Below are positions 52,242 through 54,153 of a DNA stretch of 54,153 nucleotides, piece by piece. The translations under genes were made by a program, and so were the position numbers. Within the stretch, counting starts at the first letter, position 1. Every line of letters starts with the position of its first letter. This stretch comes from Chara braunii (Eukaryota > Streptophyta > Charophyceae > Charales > Characeae): the NCBI GenBank assembly GCA_003427395.1, contig BFEA01000246.1, forward strand, positions 1,219,615 to 1,273,767, read 5' to 3'. Under the pieces are notes generated by a model, which worked only from the letters and a program-made list of their open reading frames with translations, was not told the DNA's origin and searched no databases.

Positions 52242-53465
52242 ATGTACACAGAGGGACAGAATGGAATTAGTCGAAGATGACTATTGTTGGGTTAGTTCTC
52301 TTGTAAACGGGTCACCATCCCGTTTTGCCTGAAGGAAGGCCTCTTTCTCTTACTGTTAGAGGGATGGGGGATAAAGGTAAGCTACGTGTCTTCATTTGTC
52401 ACGTCCACACGCTTTGTGTTGTGAACTTCTGATGGTTTCCAGGGCCATGTTGATCCTCCACAGAAAAGGAAGCCCCACTCTTTTTGCCATGGAACCAACT
52501 GCTCCGGTGCTCCTGTGTTCTGTTGGGGGGAAGGCAGAACTAGTTTGAAGTGTTTGCTCAGCTGCGTGTGTACCTCGTAAGGAATGACATCATGATGATG
52601 GGGTGTTTACCTCTCGTTATGTGTACTCAGGCCATGGTGGCAAGAGGTGATCTAGGAGCAGAGCTTCCTGTCGAGGAGGTACCCATTCTGCAGGTATGCG
52701 AGTACAGTCACTTTTTTTTTTCTTTTTTTGTTTTTTCAAATCACATTGTGTTTCTTCCGTGTCGTGGGTGATAATTTTATTTGTAACATCGTGTTTATAG
52801 TTATTGTTTGTGTTTAGTTTGCGGGTTCTCTTCGCAGGAAGTTGCGACCTGGGTTCCTTTCTTTCAGTAGTAGGCTCATCCCTTTTTCCCTGACCCACTG
52901 TGTGACCTGCTGTAACTGCCACTAGTGTGCCAGCTGGCTCGCTGCATCTGCCACCCGTGCGCCAGCTCACCGCCTTTAGTGTGTTGGGACCACACTGTGA
53001 GCGAGCCAACAATGACATTCAAAACGTTGATTGTGTTTGGACTCTGAACCTGCTAAGAAATTTCCATCAGGTGACTTCGGGGGTCATGATGCTCATTGCT
53101 GCATTCAACAAAAAGGGGAAAGGGTGGGGGGCAGTGTCACAAAGTGGAAATCCTGACTTTTGTTCCTTGACAAAGTACAAGGTAGGGCCTGGTAGGTGCA
53201 TGTGGTATGACAGGTGTCCCTTAGGGAAGGGATTAGACAGGAAATGACTCCGTGGTTTGCATCTATCTCTGTGTTTGGGGGTTCCTCAGAATCAGATCAT
53301 TCAGATTTGCCGCAGCATGGTCAAACCTGTCATTGTTGCCACCAACATGCTGGAGAGTATGATCAACCATCCAACGCCAACACGGGCAGAAGTTTCTGAC
53401 ATAGCCATCGCTGTTCGTGAAGGAACAGACGCAGTTATGCTGTCTGGCGAAACTGCACATGGCAA
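27627..53465 (+). CDS. PKP: Plastidial pyruvate kinase, beta-type (seven exons, C-terminus beyond window)
   Basis: Pyruvate kinase transfers phosphate from phosphoenolpyruvate to ADP, giving pyruvate and ATP; the plastid beta-type form supplies pyruvate for fatty acid synthesis. Exons join at 27627-28583, 41428-41593, 42650-42784, 48040-48150, 48987-49075, 52631-52693 and 53290-53465. All have GT-AG borders and phases that agree (0,1,1,1,0,0,2), giving 565 codons plus two bases. Residues 1 to about 150 are Ser/Ala/Arg-rich (plastid transit peptide); about 160-250 is a charged linker. The barrel starts at [15 protein letters not shown] (about 252). Active-site features are ARLNMSHG (about 281-288), MLDTK joined to GPEVR across intron 1, [31 protein letters not shown] and [11 protein letters not shown]. 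The spliced protein looks closest to plant plastid beta subunits. A GTG at 27600 extends the frame, but the ATG at 27627 (or 27636) is the first plausible start. The rest of the C-terminal domain lies outside the window. Confidence 0.93.
28584..29410. other. Start of intron 1, with a G-box cluster
   Basis: Intron 1 spans 28584-41427 (12,844 bp). This first part holds four CACGTG motifs (28814, 28825, 28868, 28879) inside a 54-bp direct duplication of CCACGTGTTCGCCACGTGG, then a pyrimidine-rich stretch ending in a CTC run (29150-29190). No gene was seen. Confidence 0.6.
29411..29530 (+). repeat. LINE-like 3' end copy (shared with 40845-40965)
   Basis: GCGCTGGACCCGTTTTCCAG, CAGGTGACGCTCCCCACCAA and TGTGGGAAG match the segment following the LINE-like reading frame at 39428-40773, in the same order. 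A 17-base A-run sits inside this copy. I infer a 5'-truncated retrocopy of the same element. Confidence 0.55.
29566..29660 (+). ncRNA. Weak tRNA-like A-box
   Basis: GATCTGTTAGCTCAGTGGG matches a Pol III A-box well, but no clear B-box or cloverleaf follows. It may be a SINE head remnant. Confidence 0.25.
29911..30034 (+). pseudogene. Three partial U6 snRNA copies in tandem
   Basis: 5' U6 sequence restarts three times: 29911-29930 (CCTTTCGGGACATCCGTT), 29931-29967 (CTTTCGGGCCATCCATGAG, then AATTGGAACGAT) and 29968-30034 (CGGGACATCCGTGAAAATTG, GAACGATACACAGAAGATTA, GCGCGGCCCCTGCGCA). The last copy covers about 57 nt of U6 and is followed by TTTAAAAAAA. The mutated ACAGAGA box (ACACAGA) and truncation rule out function. 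Confidence 0.75.
30371..30586 (+). pseudogene. Chimeric U6-U2-U6 snRNA retrosequence with flanking direct repeats
   Basis: 30383-30441 is the U6 5' half (GTCCTTCGGGACATCCGTTA, AATTGGAACGATACAGAGA, AAGATTAGCATGGCCC). 30448-30491 is the U2 snRNA 5' end (ATACCTTTCTCGGCCTTTTG, GCTAAGATCAAGTGTAGTAT). After a 25-N gap, 30517-30573 is the U6 3' half (AAGATTAGCATGGCCCCTGC, GGATGACACGCATAAATCGA, GAAATGGTC). The whole is flanked by AAAAAAGTGGAG at 30371-30382 and 30575-30586, as expected for the target-site duplication of a LINE-mobilised insert. No plant U6 upstream element is seen. The N gap leaves the order of the pieces open to an assembly error. Confidence 0.75.
30492..30516. other. Assembly gap (25 N)
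   Basis: It lies exactly between the U2 5' piece and the U6 3' piece. Confidence 0.99.
30856..30967. mobile_element. MITE, Tc1/mariner-like (family A), copy 1
   Basis: The element has terminal inverted repeats of about 45 bp: left CAGTCTTCCCCCGAATACAA, continuing ACGGTCATTATAGCTGTA; right is its reverse complement with few mismatches. It is bounded by TA on both sides (cTA-CAGTC and GACTG-TAg), the target duplication expected for Tc1/mariner elements. It has no coding capacity. Confidence 0.8.
31181..31502. repeat. 161-bp recent tandem duplication
   Basis: Two adjacent copies start with TCCGTGAGTACCGATGGTTC at 31181 and 31342 and differ at only a few positions, so the duplication is young. 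Confidence 0.93.
31604..31652 (+). pseudogene. Internally deleted U6-like sequence
   Basis: GGATTGGAACAATATT resembles the U6 5'-middle region and is followed directly by CGATTGAGAAATGGTCAATT with a T-run, which resembles the U6 3' end and its terminator. The catalytic core is missing. Confidence 0.5.
31908..32062. mobile_element. MITE, PIF/Harbinger (Tourist)-like (family B), copy 1
   Basis: Terminal inverted repeats: left GGGCCTCGCGCTCCACTACT, continuing CACCACATGAACAAAAGAC; right is the reverse complement ending in AGTGGAGCGAGGCCC. A 3-bp AGT flanks both ends. A 24-base T-run lies inside. GGGCC-type termini with a 3-bp duplication point to PIF/Harbinger. Confidence 0.75.
32150..32310. mobile_element. 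MITE family A, copy 2
   Basis: The ends are CGTCTTCCCCCGAATACAAC and GTTGTTTTCGGGGGAAGAC. The interior carries a short direct duplication of GAGGAGCTTAATTTCCAGGGG (two copies about 61 bp apart), which makes this copy longer than the others. Confidence 0.7.
32368..32432. mobile_element. MITE family A, solitary left half
   Basis: CCGTTTTCCCGCGAATAGAG followed by CGCACGGTTATTCTCGCTT matches the left arm of the family; no right arm was found nearby. Confidence 0.4.
33113..33219. mobile_element. MITE family A, copy 3
   Basis: Left CTACCGTCACAACGCACCCG with CATTATGA lacks the TCTTCCCC block; right GGGTGCGTTGTGCTCGGGTG with AAGACGGTAG retains it. TA is present at both ends. The left-arm deletion breaks inverted-repeat symmetry. 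Confidence 0.65.
33547..33824. repeat. (GATA)n and GATC-rich microsatellites
   Basis: GATA runs at 33547-33614 and 33776-33815 flank a GATCGATC run (33728-33748). Confidence 0.93.
34086..34142 (-). pseudogene. U6 snRNA-like fragment on the - strand
   Basis: The reverse complement reads AAAACTGGAACGATAGAAGA, TTAGCATGTCCCCTAC, GTAGGACACGCTC, matching the U6 middle region with loss of the ACAGAGA box (GATA joined directly to GAAGATTAGCA) and of most of the 5' stem. Confidence 0.6.
34440..34585. repeat. CT-rich low-complexity run
   Basis: Degenerate (CT)n with CCCTCTCT blocks. Confidence 0.85.
34603..34729. mobile_element. MITE family B, copy 2
   Basis: Left CGGCCTTGCTTCACTACTCG and right GAGTGATGGAGCGAGGCCCC are diverged inverted copies of the family B terminus (GGGCCTCGCTCCACTACTC). 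Confidence 0.6.
34847..35065. repeat. 134-bp tandem duplication
   Basis: ATGAACCT, CATGCTTATAGAGTATGAAC and GTGCGGCCTGGC in copy 1 recur 134 bp later. Copy 2 includes the perfect palindrome GTACCACCGGTGGTAC (about 35031-35046). Confidence 0.75.
35341..35475 (-). repeat. Left terminal direct repeat of the RING-like unit, with hammerhead motif
   Basis: It matches 37621-37724 almost base for base: GGTAAACCGTAGGCAGAGAG, AGGACAACAAACGAGGGGCT, TGTGACAAACTGTTTCGTCG. It contains the - strand hammerhead motif at 35411-35447 and an extra 20-bp duplication (35431-35450 and 35451-35470). Leftover sequence to about 35560, read on the - strand, aligns with 50640-50740. Confidence 0.8.
35411..35447 (-). 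ncRNA. Hammerhead-ribozyme-like motif 1
   Basis: On the - strand: CTGATGA, then stem II GTCGG / CCGAC closing the loop TGAAACT, then GAAAC, a mini stem III closed by loop GTT, and the cleavage triplet GTC. All core bases expected of a hammerhead (CUGANGA and GAAA) are present and stem II is perfect. I do not find a paired stem I, so activity is uncertain; minimal hammerheads in Penelope-like elements and retrozymes can act as dimers. Confidence 0.6.
35734..36891 (+). pseudogene. Tandem RING-like cysteine-rich reading frame, copy 1 (two in-frame TAG)
   Basis: One frame runs from ATG 35734 to TAA 36889-36891 (386 codons) and is interrupted only by TAG at 36025-36027 and 36559-36561. An N-terminal Pro/Arg/Ser-rich part is followed by a Val/Pro/Ser repeat (about 36310-36430) and two Cys/His modules. 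Module 1 has [11 protein letters not shown] then [16 protein letters not shown]. Module 2 has [21 protein letters not shown] and CPICRED. The C-x2-H-x2-C-x2-C plus CPIC spacing is RING-like; RING domains typically act as E3 ubiquitin ligases, but no function is claimed here. A pyrimidine tract and CAG just before 35741 could be a splice acceptor. The frame lies in pyruvate kinase intron 1 between direct repeats and is related to 51020-51650. Confidence 0.55.
37150..37350 (+). repeat. 3' flank shared by both RING-like units, copy 1
   Basis: TTTACTCTGCCTCTTTCCCA, GTGCAAGTGGGCTGTTATGG, CATATGGGGATG and AGCTCGTGCTCAAC match 51790-51915 in order. Confidence 0.75.
37621..37724 (-). repeat. Right terminal direct repeat of the RING-like unit, with hammerhead motif
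   Basis: Direct copy of 35341-35450, 2,280 bp to the right. The pair bounds a unit of about 2.4 kb containing the RING-like frame. Confidence 0.8.
37685..37721 (-). ncRNA. Hammerhead-ribozyme-like motif 2
   Basis: CTGATGA, stem II GTCGG / CCAAC (one G-C replaced, leaving a C-A mismatch), loop TGAAACT, GAAAC, loop GTT and triplet GTC. Same architecture and strand as motif 1. Confidence 0.55.
37803..37914. mobile_element. MITE family A, copy 4
   Basis: Left CCGTCTTCCCCCGAACACTA and right GCGTTGTGTTCGGGGGAAGA are inverted. It lies about 80 bp to the right of the hammerhead-bearing repeat. Confidence 0.75.
38160..38380 (-). repeat. Dispersed repeat, inverted partner of 44200-44670
   Basis: Its reverse complement shares CCCACTTTTCAG, GTGTGCCAAATTTGGTGT and a GTTAACC end with 44203-44640. 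The intervening T-rich part is diverged. Family unknown. Confidence 0.5.
38669..39030. repeat. Direct repeats about 326 bp apart around a hammerhead-like motif
   Basis: AGGAGAGGACTGCCAGATGG with GTGGGTGG (38669) recurs as AGGAGAGGCCTGCCAGATGG (38996). Both are followed by a GATGATGTGG-type block. Between them lie a hammerhead-like motif (38809-38845) and a 10-bp repeat ACATGCACTC (about seven copies, 38890-38957). Confidence 0.7.
38809..38845 (+). ncRNA. Hammerhead-like motif 3 (decayed stem II)
   Basis: CTGATGA, CTTGG / CCAGC with loop TGAAAGT, GAAAC, loop GGC and triplet GTC. Core bases and stem III are kept, but the first stem II pair is a C-C mismatch. Confidence 0.45.
39087..39118. repeat. 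(GAT)n microsatellite
   Basis: About nine ATG/GAT units; a (GAG)n run follows at 39247-39275. Confidence 0.9.
39428..40773 (+). pseudogene. Decayed LINE-like ORF2 C-terminal region
   Basis: A frame from about 39428 to 40072 carries [56 protein letters not shown] and [13 protein letters not shown], with in-frame TAG, TAA and TAG. After a frameshift, 40168-40773 carries [20 protein letters not shown] followed by an H, a C-x2-C...H element like the terminal zinc motif of plant non-LTR reverse transcriptases, and then 110 residues of unknown type. The catalytic YADD region is not in this fragment, so the LINE assignment is an inference from the zinc motif, the W-rich region and the duplicated 3' end at 29411. 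Confidence 0.4.
40845..40965 (+). repeat. 3' end of the LINE-like element
   Basis: GACGCTGCACCTGGTTTCCA, GGTGACGCTCCCCACCAATA and TGTGGGAAG match 29411-29530. Confidence 0.55.
41268..41376. repeat. 32-33 bp tandem repeat, about 3.3 copies
   Basis: TGATGCTTCTACAAGTTTA and AAGTCTATGA units end 50 bp before exon 2. Confidence 0.93.
41428..41593 (+). CDS. PKP: Pyruvate kinase exon 2
   Basis: Acceptor TTTTGCAG at 41427. It starts [15 protein letters not shown], completing the DTKGPEVR motif begun in exon 1, and covers most of the B domain ([31 protein letters not shown]). The donor G|GTGAGT leaves phase 1. Confidence 0.95.
41594..42649. other. Intron 2
   Basis: 1,056 bp. It contains a compound (GT)n(GA)n microsatellite at 41816-41858 and no recognised element. 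Confidence 0.85.
42650..42784 (+). CDS. PKP: Pyruvate kinase exon 3
   Basis: Acceptor GTGAACAG at 42649. It completes the Gly codon, then [44 protein letters not shown]. The donor G|GTGCGG leaves phase 1. Confidence 0.95.
43171..43268. repeat. Compound (GT)n(GA)n microsatellite
   Basis: (GCGA) units, then (GT)n at 43184-43214, then (GA)n to 43268, in intron 3 (42785-48039; 5,255 bp). Confidence 0.95.
43467..43607. mobile_element. MITE family B, copy 3
   Basis: Left GGGCTTCTGTCCACTACTCA with CCAAATGTGCAAGACTA is inverted relative to the right TAGTCTTTTGTGCAAGTGGT with GACTAGTGGAGTGAGGCCC. Flanks TCA and TTA resemble a decayed 3-bp target duplication. Confidence 0.75.
43608..44199. other. Intron 3 sequence, no gene seen
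   Basis: The ORF at 43724-44053 has no recognised domain. A GCGTGCGC / GCACGTGCG-rich patch lies at 43880-43935. Confidence 0.35.
44200..44670 (+). repeat. Dispersed repeat copy with a perfect palindrome
   Basis: It shares blocks with the reverse complement of 38160-38380. Near 44491-44514 CCGTTGAT and ATCAACGG form exact arms around GAAATTT. Confidence 0.5.
45018..45236. repeat. Compound (GT)n(GA)n microsatellite with a single N
   Basis: (GT)n at 45018-45100 and (GA)n at 45105-45234, broken by one N at 45171. The true length is uncertain. Confidence 0.95.
45980..46140 (+). promoter_or_regulatory. Promoter-like segment inside intron 3
   Basis: Three GGCGCCA sites preceded by T-rich sequence (TTTGGGCGCCA at 45982, TTTTGGCGCCA at 46018, TTTAGGCGCCA at 46058) resemble E2F sites. 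They lie upstream of CTATATATAG (46110-46119), which sits inside an inverted repeat GGCCGAACCAG / CTGGTCGGCC. Two of the sites are in a 40-bp tandem duplication that also repeats CACTTTTCAC or GACTTTTCAC. No downstream gene is recognised; it could be the promoter or LTR of an unseen element. Confidence 0.3.
46412..46494. repeat. (GA)n microsatellite
   Basis: About 40 GA units. Confidence 0.97.
46600..46757. repeat. 78-bp identical duplication across a single N
   Basis: 46600-46678 and 46680-46757 are the same apart from one C in the leading C-run, joined by N at 46679. This is most simply unmerged overlapping contig ends. Confidence 0.9.
46758..48039. other. Remaining intron 3 sequence
   Basis: A pyrimidine-rich stretch at 47040-47230, a duplicated GCTGCTTTGTGGTCATCTGTAG (near 47865 and 47895) with AGCATTGTTGG, and the branch/acceptor region before exon 4. 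No gene was seen. Confidence 0.45.
48040..48150 (+). CDS. PKP: Pyruvate kinase exon 4
   Basis: Acceptor GTGTGAACAG. Reads [37 protein letters not shown], the conserved barrel segment. The donor T|GTAAGC leaves phase 1. Confidence 0.95.
48151..48986. other. Intron 4
   Basis: 836 bp. It carries a compound (GT)n(GA)n microsatellite at 48209-48355 with a single N at 48299, and no recognised element. Confidence 0.85.
48987..49075 (+). CDS. PKP: Pyruvate kinase exon 5
   Basis: Acceptor AATCATGTAG. Reads [30 protein letters not shown]; the KIE Lys and Glu match the catalytic Lys and a Mg-binding Glu of the family. Donor GGG|GTATGA, phase 0. Confidence 0.94.
49076..50290. other. Intron 5, first part
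   Basis: Strongly pyrimidine-rich from 49090 to 49580. The long ORF 49020-49763 is exon 5 read into this intron and is not a separate gene. Intron 5 spans 49076-52630 (3,555 bp). Confidence 0.6.
50431..50463 (+). ncRNA. Hammerhead-like motif 4 (core deleted)
   Basis: CTGACGA, GTCAG...CCAAC, then directly AGGTCTGTC; the GAAAC core segment is missing, so it cannot be active. Confidence 0.4.
50738..50774 (+). ncRNA. Hammerhead-like motif 5 (decayed)
   Basis: CTGATGA, GTTGG...TAGAT, GAAAC, then AGTCTGGC. The core is present, but stem II is mostly unpaired and the triplet is GGC instead of GTC. Confidence 0.4.
51020..51650 (+). pseudogene. Tandem RING-like cysteine-rich reading frame, copy 2 (frameshifted)
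   Basis: The first frame reads [20 protein letters not shown], then module 1: [50 protein letters not shown]. After a frameshift near 51418 the second module reads [16 protein letters not shown], an in-frame [23 protein letters not shown], ending at TAG 51614. The order of Cys/His pairs and CPIC/CPVC ends parallels copy 1 at 35734-36891. No ATG start is evident; an upstream exon is possible. It lies in pyruvate kinase intron 5, 190 bp after the hammerhead-like tandem repeat. Confidence 0.5.
51790..51915 (+). repeat. 3' flank shared by both RING-like units, copy 2
   Basis: CCTTTGCTCTGCCTCCTTTC, GTGCAAGTGGGCCGTTATGG, CACACGGGGATG and AGCTCGCACTCAAC match 37210-37330. Confidence 0.75.
52085..52240. 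repeat. (CA)n microsatellite with a single N
   Basis: CA repeat with a few G interruptions, broken by N at 52172. Confidence 0.95.
52631..52693 (+). CDS. PKP: Pyruvate kinase exon 6
   Basis: Acceptor TGTACTCAG. Reads [20 protein letters not shown] with a final Q; the RGDLG Asp coordinates Mg in this family. Donor CAG|GTATGC, phase 0. Confidence 0.95.
52694..53289. other. Intron 6
   Basis: 596 bp, no recognised element. Confidence 0.85.
53290..53465 (+). CDS. PKP: Pyruvate kinase exon 7
   Basis: Acceptor GGTTCCTCAG. Reads [59 protein letters not shown]. The donor AA|GTGAGT leaves phase 2, and the following exon is not in the window. Confidence 0.94.
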
Positions 53466-54153
53466 GTGAGTATCTTCTCCTTTTCTTGGTTACCTCAAGC
53501 TTGACACGACTCTCTCACCATGCACTGTTTTCGTTCTTTTTCCTGCTGTTTCTGTTGTAGTCGTGCGGAATCTCTCTGTCACTCCCACTATGCAAGGCAA
53601 ACCACCCCTTGACGGATTCGTCAAGGGTGGCGGAGTCCGTGTTTTCGGAGCTTAACCTTATGATCACTGCACGACCCCATTACGTTGTCGACAGCACCAC
53701 CCTGATTGACCTGCTGCTGGTATGTTAAACGTGATACAAGTGCGTATTCAGTATAACTCACGTCTTCGTGTACATACACGTGTAGATGAAATACCTCCCA
53801 TCTGTTCAGTAGATAGTAACCCCAAAGACTTGCCTAGAAGAATTTGAAGCACTTACTCGAGGAATTGGTCCCCGGGTCATGTGTACAATCAGCGTACCCG
53901 CAGCATAAGAAACCTTCAACAAACAGTGTCATGCGTTCTAGCTGTTTCTCCAACTTTGCCTGCTGGCTGGGCTTGCTCTAGCCTCTCAGGCCTGACTAAT
54001 CTATAAAACAAATGCTAAGTTGCTAGCTCCTTAATGGTCCTTTCTGTTTTTTGCTCACCCCTTCTCCATTCACCTTCGGACCTTACCTCGTCCCTCTCCC
54101 TCCCCACCCACCTTCTCTCCCCCCCTCTCTCTCATCCTCCTCCCTCCCTCCCC
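53466..54153. other. Intron 7, open at the window edge
   Basis: The expected next family segment (after TAHGK) is not found in any frame to 54153. The end is pyrimidine-rich from about 54055. Confidence 0.7.

Noticed and set aside
53558-53728. Possible exon 8 between TTGTAG and GTATGTT
   Set aside because: Joining it to exon 7 (phase 2) gives a stop after about 17 codons, and no frame matches the pyruvate kinase sequence expected after TAHGK.

Overview
This is a eukaryotic nuclear window, most likely from a streptophyte green alga or early land plant; Chara-like is my best guess, by inference only. The evidence is one intron-rich, plant-type plastidial pyruvate kinase gene on the + strand, GT-AG introns of 0.6 to 12.8 kb packed with transposon debris, many long (GA)n and (GT)n microsatellites, and U6/U2 snRNA-derived retrosequences. 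Nothing prokaryotic is present. Four single N characters and two N-runs (19459-20217 and 30492-30516) mark imperfect assembly.

Layout. 1-19.2 kb: no recognisable protein gene. It holds a 67-bp minisatellite (1-236), a 64-bp minisatellite (4117-4936), an inverted pair of a tRNA-related dispersed repeat (about 360-690 and 10175-10500), a tRNA-Glu-like SINE head (5795-5870), a tandem array of diverged U6-like units with 170-bp period (7860-8380), hairpin repeats, a purine-strand block (12.7-13.3 kb), and an AT-rich block (16.1-19.2 kb) with a diverged 430-bp duplication. 19.2-23.9 kb: a decayed hAT-superfamily DNA transposon on the - strand (BED finger, DUF659/hAT catalytic region, hAT C-terminal dimerisation region, then an acidic tail and AT-hook), interrupted by an N gap. 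24-27.4 kb: tRNA-like repeat, microsatellites and minisatellites.

27.4-54.15 kb: the pyruvate kinase gene. Seven exons join in frame with consistent phases (27627-28583, 41428-41593, 42650-42784, 48040-48150, 48987-49075, 52631-52693, 53290-53465). They give a transit peptide, a charged linker and most of the catalytic barrel; the C-terminal part lies beyond the window. Introns 1, 3 and 5 hold most of the interesting structure: a U6-U2-U6 chimeric retrosequence with flanking direct repeats, two MITE families, a LINE-like ORF2 remnant, hammerhead-ribozyme-like motifs inside repeats, and two copies of a repeat unit carrying a tandem RING-like cysteine-rich reading frame.

The most promising undescribed items are (a) the association of hammerhead-like repeats with the RING-like reading frame at two loci (35.3-37.7 kb and 50.3-51.9 kb), and (b) the recurrent U6-derived repeats, including the 170-bp tandem array and the chimeric retrocopy. 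All homology calls are by eye from the sequence; no database search was possible.
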